From Sphingopyxis sp. (GTDB lineage: Bacteria; Pseudomonadota; Alphaproteobacteria; Sphingomonadales; Sphingomonadaceae), in contig JAEULK010000069.1 of assembly GCA_016793775.1 (NCBI GenBank), positions 1-56,943 on the forward strand: 56,943 bases of DNA, in the 5' to 3' direction. The position numbers and the translations under genes are program-made. This document shows, one piece after another, positions 8,846-17,735 of this stretch; within the stretch, counting starts at the first letter, position 1, and each line of letters starts with the position of its first letter. Under the pieces are notes generated by a model. That model was not told the DNA's origin and did not search any database. It saw only the letters and a list, made by a program, of their open reading frames with translations.

Positions 8846-10051
8846 TCAGGCCGGAATCTGGTTGAACGGCACGCCCTTGTCGGGGCGATGGTCCTGGGGC
8901 AGGCCGAGGATCTTTTCGGCGATGGTGTTGAGCAGGGTCTCGTCCGACCCGCCCGCGATGCGGCCGGTGGGGGCGTTGATCCAGCTCGACGTCCAATTCT
9001 CCTTCTGCGAGGCATGGTCGTCGTAAGCGAAACCGCCCGAGCCTTGCAGGTCGATCGCGAGTTCGGACAATTTCTGCCGCGAACGCACCGCGACGAGCTT
9101 GTTGAGCGAGCCCTCGGGGCCCGGGACCATTCCCGCCTGCATCATCGCCATCGCGCGCGCGGTGATCGATTGCAGGCCATTGCGCATCGCATAGTTGCGC
9201 GCGATCTGCTGGCGGATGCGGCCGTCCTCGATCGCGGGCTTGCCGTTGAGTTCGGTGTCTTTCGCCAGATCGACGAACAGGTCGAGATGCGGGCCGAAGC
9301 CCGCGCTGTCGGTCGCGACATAGCGTTCGATCATCAGCGTCGCGATCGCGACCGCGAAACCGCCGCCGACCGGCGACATGCGGTGGTCGTCGCCGATCTT
9401 CACATCGTCGAAGAACACCTCGTTGACGTGGCTGTCACCGCCGACGAGCTTGATCGGGCGCACGGTGACTCCCGGCGCCTTCATGTCGACCCAAAAATAG
9501 GTCAGCCCCTTGTGCTTGGGCACATTGGGGTCGGTGCGCACAACGATGACGCCATAGTCGCTGTACTGCGCCCAGCTGGTCCAGATCTTCTGGCCGTTGA
9601 TCTTCCAGCCGTTGCCGTCGATATCCGCCTTGGTGCGCAGGCCCGCCAGGTCCGACCCGCCCGAGGGTTCGGAGAAGAGCTGGCACCAGATTTCCTCGCC
9701 CTTCAGCGCCTTGAGGACACGCTCCTTGACGAACTCCTTGTCGCTGCCGAACTGCATCAGCACCGGGATCGGCATGCCGAGCGAGATGCCGAAATAGAAG
9801 CTCGGGAAACCGTGCTTCATTTCCTCGCCGTCGAAGGTGACCTTTTCGAGATGACCAAGGCCCTGGCCGCCATATTCGGTCGGCCAGTTGATGCCGGCAT
9901 AGCCCGCGTCGAACTTGGCGCGCTGATAGCGGCGGCCGAGTGCGAGGTCGTCAGCTTCGGACAGGCCCTTGCGGGCTTCCTTGCCATAGGCCGGGACCAT
10001 CGATTCCAGCCACGCCGCGGCCTTGGTCCGATAGGCATCGAGATCGCTCAT
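8846..10051 (-). CDS. Acyl-CoA dehydrogenase, large subunit type
   Basis: This 401-residue ACAD has the flavin/substrate signature FSEPSGGSDL at residues 126-135 and the C-terminal GRIAGGSDETLLNTIAEKILGLP. It overlaps the next, smaller ACAD (10048-11142) by ATGA. Such adjacent unlike ACAD pairs form alpha2beta2 heteromers in actinobacterial steroid degradation (for example FadE26-FadE27), so the two are probably subunits of one enzyme. The frame is open upstream; ATG 10051 fits the overlap. It desaturates an acyl-CoA to the 2-enoyl-CoA and passes electrons to ETF. The exact substrate is unknown. Confidence 0.85.
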   Translation of the reverse strand: MSDLDAYRTKAAAWLESMVPAYGKEARKGLSEADDLALGRRYQRAKFDAGYAGINWPTEYGGQGLGHLEKVTFDGEEMKHGFPSFYFGISLGMPIPVLMQFGSDKEFVKERVLKALKGEEIWCQLFSEPSGGSDLAGLRTKADIDGNGWKINGQKIWTSWAQYSDYGVIVVRTDPNVPKHKGLTYFWVDMKAPGVTVRPIKLVGGDSHVNEVFFDDVKIGDDHRMSPVGGGFAVAIATLMIERYVATDSAGFGPHLDLFVDLAKDTELNGKPAIEDGRIRQQIARNYAMRNGLQSITARAMAMMQAGMVPGPEGSLNKLVAVRSRQKLSELAIDLQGSGGFAYDDHASQKENWTSSWINAPTGRIAGGSDETLLNTIAEKILGLPQDHRPDKGVPFNQIPA

Positions 10052-11142
10052 GCAGCTTCTCCGGTCAGGCGGTCGACGAGGATATCCTCCCAGAACAGCA
10101 GATTGCCCTGTTCGATGGCGAGGCTGCGCGCGCGGCGGGTGTGGAGATGCAGCCCCAGCTCCCATGTCACGCCCATGCCGCCGTGGATCTGCACGCAGTC
10201 GCGCGACGCGCTATCATAGGCCTCGGTCGCCGAGATGCGCGCGGCGGCGGCGGCGGTGATGAAATCGGCCTGGCCCTCGCGCGATGCCGCATGGATGCAG
10301 TTGGCGCGTGCCAGCTCGACAAAACCATAAAGCTCGGCGATGCGATGCTTGATCGACTGGAAGGCGCCGATGACCTGCCCGAAGGCGCGGCGGGTGACCG
10401 CATAGTCGCGGGCGATCTCCATCATCGCCTCGGCGCCGCCGGTCTGTTCGTGCGCGGCGATCACCGCCTGCAGCGCCAGGATATGCAGCGCCGCATCGCG
10501 CGCCGCGCCGCCGAGGACGAGCGTTTCGACCGGCGTGGCGTCGAAGACGAGGTCGGCATAGAGGCGGCTGTTGTCGAAGCTGTCGATCGCGTTGCGCGTG
10601 ACATCGGCCAGCTCGGCGATGACCAGCACCGGCATGCCGGGGCCGTTGGCGTAGACCACCGCGATATCGGCGGCGAGCCCGCCAGCGACGCCCGTCTTGG
10701 TGCCGCTCAGCCGGTTGTCGGTGACCGTCACGCTCGGCAGGACGGGCAGGGCGTTCGATCCCGACGCGAAGGCGATCGCGCCGATCGTCTCGCCGCTGGC
10801 GAGGCTGGGCAAATATTTGGCCTTCTGCTCGTCGCTGCCGTAGAGTTCGATCGCCTTGGCGGCGCCGAAGCTGCCGGTGAGGAAGGGCGCGCCGCTGAGG
10901 CTGCGGCCCGCCTGGTGCGCGATCAGCCCCAGCTCGACGAGCCCTAGGTCGAGCCCGCCATAGGCTTCGGGGAGGGCGAGGGCGGTCCAGCCCTGTTCCT
11001 TCGCGGTGGTCCAGAAACCGTTGTGGAATTGGCCCGTGACTTCGAGCAGCGGCAGCAGCTCGTCCTTGTTCACCCGGGCTTCGAGCACGCGCCGCGACTC
11101 GGTCGCGATCGCTTGTTGGCCCTCGTCGTACAAAATCGACAT
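10048..11142 (-). CDS. Acyl-CoA dehydrogenase, small subunit type
   Basis: This 364-residue ACAD lacks the SEPxxGSD signature, having AIAFASGSN at that place, but keeps the C-terminal motif VQIHGGMGVTWELGLHLHTRR. This is the pattern of the partner subunit in heteromeric ACADs. A GTG six codons upstream (11160) is possible, but ATG 11142 has GAGGA eleven bases before it. It is the first gene of a four-gene leftward operon (ACAD, ACAD, SDR, thiolase). A perfect-arm inverted repeat lies 50 bases upstream at 11192-11207 and may control the operon. Confidence 0.84.
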   Translation of the reverse strand: MSILYDEGQQAIATESRRVLEARVNKDELLPLLEVTGQFHNGFWTTAKEQGWTALALPEAYGGLDLGLVELGLIAHQAGRSLSGAPFLTGSFGAAKAIELYGSDEQKAKYLPSLASGETIGAIAFASGSNALPVLPSVTVTDNRLSGTKTGVAGGLAADIAVVYANGPGMPVLVIAELADVTRNAIDSFDNSRLYADLVFDATPVETLVLGGAARDAALHILALQAVIAAHEQTGGAEAMMEIARDYAVTRRAFGQVIGAFQSIKHRIAELYGFVELARANCIHAASREGQADFITAAAAARISATEAYDSASRDCVQIHGGMGVTWELGLHLHTRRARSLAIEQGNLLFWEDILVDRLTGEAA

Positions 11143-11191
11143 GCGCGTTCGAGTCCTCACCCTCTATATGTTGTGGCCATCCAACCGGACG

Positions 11192-11207
11192 TTGACGTAA
11201 ACGTCAA
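11192..11207. promoter_or_regulatory. TTGACGTAAACGTCAA inverted repeat, probable operator
   Basis: TTGACGT and ACGTCAA are exact inverted arms around AA, 50 bases upstream of the leftward ACAD/SDR/thiolase operon. From memory this resembles sites described for LiuR-type MerR regulators of branched-chain and fatty acid catabolism. No MerR gene is in the window. The remaining part of the 11143-11384 gap shows no gene or other clear element. Confidence 0.6.
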
Positions 11208-11384
11208 GTGTAATTGCCGCTACGGCTGCTGGAAAAATGGATCGACCAAACCGCCGTCGATGGGAAAATTGGGACATGCCCGCTAAGATTGGGAAGCGCC
11301 ACCAACGGAAACTCGCCTTCCGTCCGATAGTGGGGACTGTCCTTATTTTCCTCGCACCGACGGCGCATCTGCATCCCTTTGCAT

Positions 11385-12185
11385 CTAGCGGACGCTGAAT
11401 TTCTTGGCCTTGTCGGCCATCAGCGCGGCGCGGTCGACTTGCGGCACGCCGACCGGATTGCCGATCTGGCAATATTTCAGGCCCTGCTGCAGCGCGACCG
11501 AGCGCGGGAGGTCGAGCGATTCCCAGATCGCCTTGACCGACCCCGCGGTCGCGGCCGGCGGCTTGGCAGCAATGGTGGCAGCCAGCTCGGCGGCGCGCGG
11601 CCACAGATCGTCGAGCGTGGTGATCTCGCTGACCAGCCCGATGCGCAGCGCGGTGCCCGCGCCGATGCGCTCGTCATTGCCGAGCAGCACCATGCGCAGC
11701 ACATCGTGCAGCGGCATATGATAGGTCATGCCGATCGGCTCGAGCGCGCTGGTCATGCCGTAAGTGACATGCGGGTCGAAGAAGGTCGCGTCCTCCGAAC
11801 AGATGATGATGTCGCTTTCGTTCAGCCAATAAAAGGCGCCGCCCGCCGCCATGCCGTGCACCGCGGCGATCACCGGCTTCCAGCATTTCATCGACTTGGG
11901 GCCGAGATAATTGCCGGGGTCCTCGCAGTGCCAGATATTGTCGAGGTCGACGACCGTGCCGCCTTCTTTCTGCGATTCCTTGACGTCGACCCCGGTGCAC
12001 CAGGCTTTGCCCGGCGCCGCGCGCAGTACGCAACAGTGGATGTCGTCCTCGCGCCCGATCCACTTCCACAGATGCTCGAATTCGTCCATCATCCGTTTGG
12101 TGAAGCTGTTCATCGCCTCGGGCCGATTGATCGTGATCGTCGCGACATGGTCGGCGACATCGACCAGGATGGTTTCATACTGCAT
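11385..12185 (-). CDS. Crotonase-family protein with non-standard active site
   Basis: This 266-residue crotonase-fold protein has the oxyanion-hole segments AWCTGVDVKE and HGMAAGGAFYW. Neither classical hydratase glutamate is present at its usual place; the second falls on His in TFFDPHVTYGM. The region LNESDIIICSEDATFFDP is otherwise typical. It is therefore better called a crotonase-family enzyme than an enoyl-CoA hydratase. ATG 12185 follows GAGGAAG at suitable distance. It stands alone on the minus strand and is divergent from the ACAD pair at 12277, with the 12-bp palindrome (12226-12237) in the middle, so the two transcripts are probably controlled together. Confidence 0.8.
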   Translation of the reverse strand: MQYETILVDVADHVATITINRPEAMNSFTKRMMDEFEHLWKWIGREDDIHCCVLRAAPGKAWCTGVDVKESQKEGGTVVDLDNIWHCEDPGNYLGPKSMKCWKPVIAAVHGMAAGGAFYWLNESDIIICSEDATFFDPHVTYGMTSALEPIGMTYHMPLHDVLRMVLLGNDERIGAGTALRIGLVSEITTLDDLWPRAAELAATIAAKPPAATAGSVKAIWESLDLPRSVALQQGLKYCQIGNPVGVPQVDRAALMADKAKKFSVR

Positions 12186-12225
12186 GATGGCTGCTTCCTC
12201 TCCCGGCACCTGTCATGGTTGACCT

Positions 12226-12237
12226 AGTTATACAACT
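12226..12237. promoter_or_regulatory. 12-bp palindromic site (one mismatch)
   Basis: AGTTATACAACT differs by one base from the AGTTATATAACT consensus. It is preceded by TTGACCT. It sits 40 bases from the crotonase start (12185) and 39 bases from the ACAD start (12277), almost exactly midway between the two divergent genes. Confidence 0.8.
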
Positions 12238-12276
12238 CGCTATGACACAGACCCATATGGAGGGGCAAGGCCTGCG

Positions 12277-13371
12277 ATGAATTTCGACCTTAGCGATGAA
12301 CAGAAAATGCTCGGCGAGCAAGCCCGGGCGCTGCTTTCGGACCTGTCGTCCTTCGACCGGCTGCGCAGCCTGATCGATTCGGGCGCCGAATGGGACGAGC
12401 CGCTATGGCGCGCGCTTGCCGAAATGGGCTTCCTCGGCGCGGCAATCCCCGACGAGCATGGCGGTCTCGGTCTCGGCGCGCTCGACCTCGGCGTCATCAT
12501 GGAGGCGCTCGGCGCCGCCAATGCCGCGGTGCCCTTCATGAGCTCGATCATCCTCGGCGCCGAAGCGATCCGGCTGGCGGGCAGCGAGGCGCAGAAGGCG
12601 GCGTGGCTCCCTAAGCTGGCGAGCGGCGAGGCGGTCGCGACCTTCGCTTATGCCGAGGGGCCGGGGCCGGTGTTCGCGCCCGGCGGCACAAGCATCGACA
12701 GCGGCCGGATCAGCGGCAGCAAGACGCCGGTTGCCGATGCGGGGATCGCCGACATTGCGGTCGTGCTCGTCGCCGACGGCAATTTTGCGCTGGTCGAACT
12801 CGACCAGTTGGGGGTGACGCGCACAAAGCTCGACAGCTTCGACCAACTCCGCGCCCACTACCGCCTCGATTTCGCCGATGCCGTGGCAGAGGCGATGCCC
12901 GGCACCGGCAAGCTGGACCGGCTGATCGACCAGGCCGCGGTGCAGGCCGCGTTCGAGGCCGTCGGTGCTGCCGAGGCCTGCCTGGCCATGGCGCGCGACT
13001 ATGCGATGGAGCGCCAGATGTTCGGGCGTCCGCTCGCGGGTTATCAGGCGATCAAGCACAAGCTCGCCGATGTCGCGGTGGCGACCGAGCTCGCCCGCTC
13101 CAACGCCTATTACGGCGGCTGGGCGGCCGAATCTTCGCCCGACGACCTGCCCGCCGCCGCCGCCGCTGCGCGCCTTTCGGGCATCAAATGCCTCGAAATG
13201 GCGGCGCGCGAGAATCTCCAGGTCCATGGCGGCATCGGCTATACCTTCGAGGCGAACTGCCATTTCTATTACCGGCGCGAACGCATGCTCGCGGTGCATC
13301 TCGGCAATCGCGGCTTTTGGGCCGATCGTCTGCTGAACGCGCAGCCCGGCAGCCAGGGAAAGGCGGCGTAA
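12277..13371 (+). CDS. Acyl-CoA dehydrogenase, small subunit type
   Basis: This 364-residue ACAD has no SEPxxGSD signature (FAYAEGPGP at that region) but has the C-terminal VHGGIGYTFEANCHFYYRR motif. It is the small partner of the ACAD that begins one base after its stop codon. The two probably form a heteromeric dehydrogenase. Transcription should start close to the palindrome at 12226-12237. The order small-then-large is shared with the operons at 8846-11142; the pairs at 20209-22405 and 43115-45215 have large-then-small order. Confidence 0.84.
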   Translation: MNFDLSDEQKMLGEQARALLSDLSSFDRLRSLIDSGAEWDEPLWRALAEMGFLGAAIPDEHGGLGLGALDLGVIMEALGAANAAVPFMSSIILGAEAIRLAGSEAQKAAWLPKLASGEAVATFAYAEGPGPVFAPGGTSIDSGRISGSKTPVADAGIADIAVVLVADGNFALVELDQLGVTRTKLDSFDQLRAHYRLDFADAVAEAMPGTGKLDRLIDQAAVQAAFEAVGAAEACLAMARDYAMERQMFGRPLAGYQAIKHKLADVAVATELARSNAYYGGWAAESSPDDLPAAAAAARLSGIKCLEMAARENLQVHGGIGYTFEANCHFYYRRERMLAVHLGNRGFWADRLLNAQPGSQGKAA

Positions 13372-13372
13372 G

Positions 13373-14596
13373 ATGGATTTCAACGACAGCCCGGCCGAAG
13401 CCGCCTTCCGCGCCGAAGCCCGTGCCTGGCTCGCCGCCCATGCTCCCGCGCATATACTCACCCCCGGCGGGAAAATCTCCGATACCGAGGAAGCCGACCG
13501 CGGCCGCGCGTGGATGCGCGAGCTTTACGCCGGCGGCTGGTCGGGGCTGACTTTCCCCAAGGCGCTCGGTGGCCGCGGGCTGTCGGGACCCGAGGCGGTG
13601 ATCTTCGCCGAGGAGGAGGGCAAATATCATCTGCCCAAGGGGCCGTTCACGTCGATCGGCACCGGCATGGCGCTCCCGGTCATCGCGAAGCACGGCACCG
13701 ACGAACAAAAGGCGCGCTTCATCGAGGCGACGCTGAAGGGCGACATCACCTGGTGCCAGCTCTTCTCCGAACCTTCTGCCGGTTCCGATCTCGCGGCGCT
13801 CCGCACCAAGGCGGTGCGCGCCGACGATGGCTCGGGCGACTGGATCGTCAACGGCCAGAAAGTCTGGTCGAGCTGGGCGCATCTGACTGACTGGGGCATC
13901 CTCGTCGTCCGCACCGACCCGACCTTGCCCAAGCACAAGGGGCTGACGTTCTTCGTCGTCGACATGAATACGCCGGGGATCGAGACGCGCCCGATCCGCC
14001 AGATTTCTGGCGCGAGCGAGTTCAACGAAACCTTCCTCACCGACGTGCGCATCCCCGACGCCAACCGCCTCGGCGCCGAGGGCGAGGGCTGGGCGTGCTG
14101 CATGACCGTGCTGATGGGCGAGCGGCTCGGTTCGGGCGCGCACCGCAGCGGAGTCGAACCGCTGATCGATTATGCGGCGTCGACCCCCGACGGCCATGGC
14201 GGAACCATGCTCGACGACCGCGCGATCCGCCAGCTGCTCGCCGAGGCGCTGGCCGACGAGCAGGGCGAACGCTTTTTCCAGGCGCGGCTGCGCACGATGG
14301 TGTCGAAGGGCGAGAACCCCGGCGCGCTCGCGGGCATGGTCAAGCTCGCCTATGCCGGCCGCTATCAGAAGACCAACGGCCTCGCGCTCGAACTGCGCGG
14401 CCTCGCAGGCATCGCGCCCGAGTCGGGGGATACCGCGACGACCGACGTCCAGTACGACTATATCTATTCGACCGTGATGCGCATCGCGGGCGGCGCCGAC
14501 GAGGTGCTGCGCAACCAGATCGCCGAACGCGTGCTCGGCATGCCCGGCGAGGTGCGCATGGACAAGGATGTGCCGTTCGAGACGTTGAAGGGCTGA
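13373..14596 (+). CDS. Acyl-CoA dehydrogenase, large subunit type
   Basis: This 407-residue ACAD has FSEPSAGSDL at residues 131-140, NGQKVWSSWAHLTDWGILVVRTD as the central beta-domain, and MRIAGGADEVLRNQIAERVLGMPG at the C-terminus. It begins one base after the small-subunit gene, which favours translational coupling and a joint enzyme. Family members in such pairs act on acyl-CoA side chains attached to bulky groups. It ends before a double-hairpin repeat that separates it from the convergent ligase. Confidence 0.86.
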   Translation: MDFNDSPAEAAFRAEARAWLAAHAPAHILTPGGKISDTEEADRGRAWMRELYAGGWSGLTFPKALGGRGLSGPEAVIFAEEEGKYHLPKGPFTSIGTGMALPVIAKHGTDEQKARFIEATLKGDITWCQLFSEPSAGSDLAALRTKAVRADDGSGDWIVNGQKVWSSWAHLTDWGILVVRTDPTLPKHKGLTFFVVDMNTPGIETRPIRQISGASEFNETFLTDVRIPDANRLGAEGEGWACCMTVLMGERLGSGAHRSGVEPLIDYAASTPDGHGGTMLDDRAIRQLLAEALADEQGERFFQARLRTMVSKGENPGALAGMVKLAYAGRYQKTNGLALELRGLAGIAPESGDTATTDVQYDYIYSTVMRIAGGADEVLRNQIAERVLGMPGEVRMDKDVPFETLKG

Positions 14597-14601
14597 AAAC
14601 T

Positions 14602-14723
14602 CCCTCCCCTTTAGGGGAGGGTCGGGGTGGGGCATGTCGAGGTTGCGCGAGGCAGCAGGACCCCACCCGCTGCGACTAGGCGGCAAGCCGCCAAGTCTCG
14701 CTGCCCTCCCCTAAAGGGTAGGG
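14602..14723. repeat. Double-hairpin intergenic repeat (copy 2)
   Basis: Hairpins at 14602-14610/14613-14621 (perfect 9 bp, loop TT) and 14704-14712/14715-14723 (one mismatch) flank an 82-base core. Arms of the CCCTCCCCT type and the GGGGCATGTC-like core entry resemble copy 1 at 6654-6751. It lies between convergent genes. Confidence 0.8.
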
Positions 14724-14733
14724 ATAAGCGTGC

Positions 14734-16221
14734 CTAAGCCGCGCGCCGCGCCTCCGCCGCCTTCGCCAGCGGCCCCGCCAGATCCTTCTTCAGGATCTTC
14801 CCGTTCGGGTTGAGCGGCATATGGTCGAGCACGACCAGGGTCCGCGGTACCTTGTTGTCCCCCAGATGCGCCTTGCAGAAAGCGATGATCTCGTCCGCGG
14901 TCGCCTCGCCGCAGCCGGGGCGCAGCGTCACCGCCGCGGCGATATCCTCGCCCAGGACCTCGTGCGGCACGCCGACCACCGCCGCCTGCTGTACCGCTGG
15001 GTGCAGGTGCAGCACGGTTTCGATCTCGAGCGGAGTGATGTTGTAGCCGCCGCGGATGATCAGTTCCTTCGAGCGGCCGGCCATAATCAGGTCGCCGTCG
15101 TCGTCGACGAAGCCCAGGTCGCCGGTCTTGGTCCAGCCGCCCTTGAAGCTCGTCGCGGTGGCCTCGGGATCGTTCCAGTATCGCCGCGTGTGCTTCTGCC
15201 AGCCGTAAATCTCGCCGACGACATTGGCTTCGGTGACGATCTCGCCCGCCTCGTCGCGGATCTGCATATGCGCGGGCAGCTTGCCGACGCAGCCGGGTTT
15301 GAGCACCTGCTCCTGGCTTGTGGTGCCCAGCCCGACCCCGCCTTCGGACATGCCGTAACTGTTGCGGATGCGCAGATGCGGCCACAGCTCGGCGGCGCGC
15401 TTGACCGAATCATGCGGCAACGGCGCGGTGCCGGTCATCAGATATTTGACCCCGTCCATGTCATAATCGCCGACGTCGGGGTGATCGAGCACGAGGCGCA
15501 GCATCGAGGGCACGAGATAGACGAGGTTCGGCCGCTTTGCGCGCGCGAGGTCGAGGAAGCCCTTGGGGTCGAATTTCTGCTGGGTGATCGCGGTTGCGCC
15601 GCCGCGTGCGGGCAGCATCACGATGCCGATATTGCCCCCCGATCCGGTGAGCGGCAACGCATTCAGCGTCGAGCGCGAACGGTCCATATTATAGCCGGTG
15701 ACGTTGGTCATCAAATCGGGGTGCGACACGACGACCCCCTTGATCTTGCCCGTGGTGCCCGAGGTGCCGAGAATTTCGGCGTCGGCATTGGCGTCGAGGC
15801 TCGCCTGGTCGGGCAGCGCGGCAATGTCGCGCGGCATGTCGGCGACGTGCCAGCTTCCCGCGAGGTCGAGCCCCGCGACCAGATCTGGCGCGTCGGTGAT
15901 GCAGAAGCGCGGCGCACACAGCGCGGCATAATCGGCGACCTCGCGCGGGCTCAATCGCGGGCTGATCGGGCAGGCGATGCCACCGGCGCGGAACACCGCG
16001 AACACCGCGATCGCCATCTCGACCGCGTGCGCGTTGCTGATCGGCAGGAACACGCGGTCGCCGGGAACCAGCCCCGCCGCCGCCAGCCCGCCGCCCACCT
16101 CGTCGGCTTCGCGATCCCACTGCGCGAACGTGATCTGCCGCCGGATATCGTCGTGCGCGATGTCGTCGGCCTGATGGCCGGCGCGCACCTTCAAGGCATC
16201 GCTGATGCGGCGAACTTCCAT
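14734..16221 (-). CDS. Acyl-CoA ligase (AMP-dependent synthetase)
   Basis: This 495-residue adenylate-forming enzyme has the ATP-binding loop GTSGTTGKIKGV, the NSYGMSEGG segment, WTKTGDLGFVDDDGDL, the hinge GRSKELIIRGGYNITP and the C-terminal lysine in NPNGKILKKDL. It should activate a carboxylic acid to its CoA thioester through an acyl-AMP intermediate. ATG 16221 follows AAGGGGA. It is divergent from the MaoC-like gene, with the perfect palindrome at 16265-16276 in between, so activation and a later pathway step share a promoter region. The acid is unknown. Confidence 0.88.
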   Translation of the reverse strand: MEVRRISDALKVRAGHQADDIAHDDIRRQITFAQWDREADEVGGGLAAAGLVPGDRVFLPISNAHAVEMAIAVFAVFRAGGIACPISPRLSPREVADYAALCAPRFCITDAPDLVAGLDLAGSWHVADMPRDIAALPDQASLDANADAEILGTSGTTGKIKGVVVSHPDLMTNVTGYNMDRSRSTLNALPLTGSGGNIGIVMLPARGGATAITQQKFDPKGFLDLARAKRPNLVYLVPSMLRLVLDHPDVGDYDMDGVKYLMTGTAPLPHDSVKRAAELWPHLRIRNSYGMSEGGVGLGTTSQEQVLKPGCVGKLPAHMQIRDEAGEIVTEANVVGEIYGWQKHTRRYWNDPEATATSFKGGWTKTGDLGFVDDDGDLIMAGRSKELIIRGGYNITPLEIETVLHLHPAVQQAAVVGVPHEVLGEDIAAAVTLRPGCGEATADEIIAFCKAHLGDNKVPRTLVVLDHMPLNPNGKILKKDLAGPLAKAAEARRAA

Positions 16222-16264
16222 TGCGGCTTAATCCCCTTGCGTCACTCTTGGGGATGTATTACCT

Positions 16265-16276
16265 AGTTATATAACT
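16265..16276. promoter_or_regulatory. 12-bp palindromic site (perfect)
   Basis: AGTTATATAACT, preceded by TTACCT. It lies 43 bases from the ligase start (16221) and 19 bases from the MaoC-like start (16296), between divergent genes. Confidence 0.85.
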
Positions 16277-16295
16277 CGTGACAAGGGAGATAAAG

Positions 16296-17582
16296 ATGGC
16301 CGAGGCGAAAACCGACATCAAAGAGAGCGATGAGTGGCAAAAGGCCGTCGCCTACGAGATTACCGACGCGGATATCGAGCGGCAGCGCAAATTGCTGGGA
16401 TTCGACCAGGCGGCGAAGACGCGCGAATATATCCAGACCGCGACCGAGGACAATATCCGCAACTTCGCGCACGGCATGGGCGACGACAAGCCGCTCTACA
16501 CCGATCCCAACTATGCGAAAAGCACGCGCTGGGGCAGCGTGATCGCACCGGGCATGATGGCGGGCATCATCAACAAGCCGATGAAGGGCGACCCGGTCCC
16601 CGACGAGATTAAGGCGCTCAAGAAGTCCCTGTTCAAGGGCGTCCACGTCTTCGTGTCGGGATCGCAATGGGACTTCTATCGCCCAATCTTTCCGGGCGAC
16701 ACGATCTACAGCTTCAACGGCGACGAGAGCGTCGAGGTCAAGCAGTCCGAATTCGCCGGCCGCTCGGTGATCGGTGTGCGCCGCGACGTGAAGATGAACC
16801 AGCGCGGCGAGGTCGTCGCGGTCTATCGCATCCTGCGCGTGCTCACCGAGCGCAAGACCGCGGTGAAGAAGGGCAAATATTCGGCGATCGAACCCGCCAG
16901 CTATACCGACGAGGAAATGCAGGCGATTGAGGACATCTATGCCGCCGAACGCGTGCAGGGCGCCGAGAAGCGCTGGTTCGAAAGCGTCGAGAAGGGCGAC
17001 TCGGTGGGATTGCAGGCCAAGGGGCCGCTGACCGTCACCGACGTCATCTGCTTCCACGCCGGCGGCTATGGCTTCGTGCCCTATGCGCCGACCGCCAACC
17101 GCCTCGCGCACAAGAACCGCCAGCGTATCCCCGCCTTCTATGTGAAGAACGAGCATGGCATCCCCGACGTCGCGCAGCGGCTGCACTGGGACCCGCTATG
17201 GGCGCAGGCGATCGGCAATCCGATGGCTTATGACTATGGGGTCATGCGCGAAAATTACCTGTGGCAATATCTCAGCGACTGGGCCGGCGACGATGCCGTC
17301 ATCACCCATATCCATGACGAGATTCGCAAGTTCAACTATATGGGCGACGTCCAGCGCGTCACCGGCGAGGTGCTCGCGAAGCGGCAGGAGGGCGGGCAGA
17401 GCCTGGTCGACGTTGCGGTGAAATTCACTAACCAGCGCGACGAGGAAACGGTGCGCGCGACCGCGACGATCGCGCTGCCGAGCAAGACCCGCCCGCAGCC
17501 GCTCTATCCGGCGGTGCCCGAGGAGCTGGCCGAGAAGGCGGTCGCGATGCTGGCGCGCCACCGCGAACTCGGCGGGGATTGA
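16296..17582 (+). CDS. Two-domain MaoC-like (double hotdog) protein
   Basis: This 428-residue protein reads as two hotdog halves. The N-half has GDDKPLYTDPNYAK (residues 62-75), which is the hydratase motif GDxNPLHxD with the catalytic His changed to Tyr68. The C-half has QRLHWDPLWAQ (about 294-304), similar to the RIHYDxxYA element of MaoC halves, and keeps His297. Family members hydrate 2-enoyl-CoA with R stereochemistry or dehydrate 3-hydroxyacyl-CoA; here the activity is probable but not assured. A GTG at 16278 is in frame, but ATG 16296 follows AAGGGAGA. It leads a transcript with two crotonases. Confidence 0.72.
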   Translation: MAEAKTDIKESDEWQKAVAYEITDADIERQRKLLGFDQAAKTREYIQTATEDNIRNFAHGMGDDKPLYTDPNYAKSTRWGSVIAPGMMAGIINKPMKGDPVPDEIKALKKSLFKGVHVFVSGSQWDFYRPIFPGDTIYSFNGDESVEVKQSEFAGRSVIGVRRDVKMNQRGEVVAVYRILRVLTERKTAVKKGKYSAIEPASYTDEEMQAIEDIYAAERVQGAEKRWFESVEKGDSVGLQAKGPLTVTDVICFHAGGYGFVPYAPTANRLAHKNRQRIPAFYVKNEHGIPDVAQRLHWDPLWAQAIGNPMAYDYGVMRENYLWQYLSDWAGDDAVITHIHDEIRKFNYMGDVQRVTGEVLAKRQEGGQSLVDVAVKFTNQRDEETVRATATIALPSKTRPQPLYPAVPEELAEKAVAMLARHRELGGD

Positions 17583-17601
17583 CCGGGCGCAGCTTTACCT
17601 A

Positions 17602-17710
17602 TCTCGTCACCCTGACCTTGTTTCAGGGTCCATGGCCCGACCTCTCCTTCGGCGCTGCGCCCAAGTCGAAGTCCGGCCATGGATGCTGAAACGAGTTCAG
17701 CATGACGAGA
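17602..17710. repeat. Long inverted repeat of sphingomonad type
   Basis: TCTCGTCA (17602-17609) pairs with TGACGAGA (17703-17710), and inside these GTTTCAGGGTCCATGGC pairs imperfectly with GCCATGGATGCTGAAAC. The whole gap between the MaoC-like gene and the next crotonase is this element. Sequences of this kind are scattered through sphingomonad genomes. Confidence 0.75.
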
Positions 17711-17735
17711 AAAAGGCGACGGCCGGGGAGGAAAT

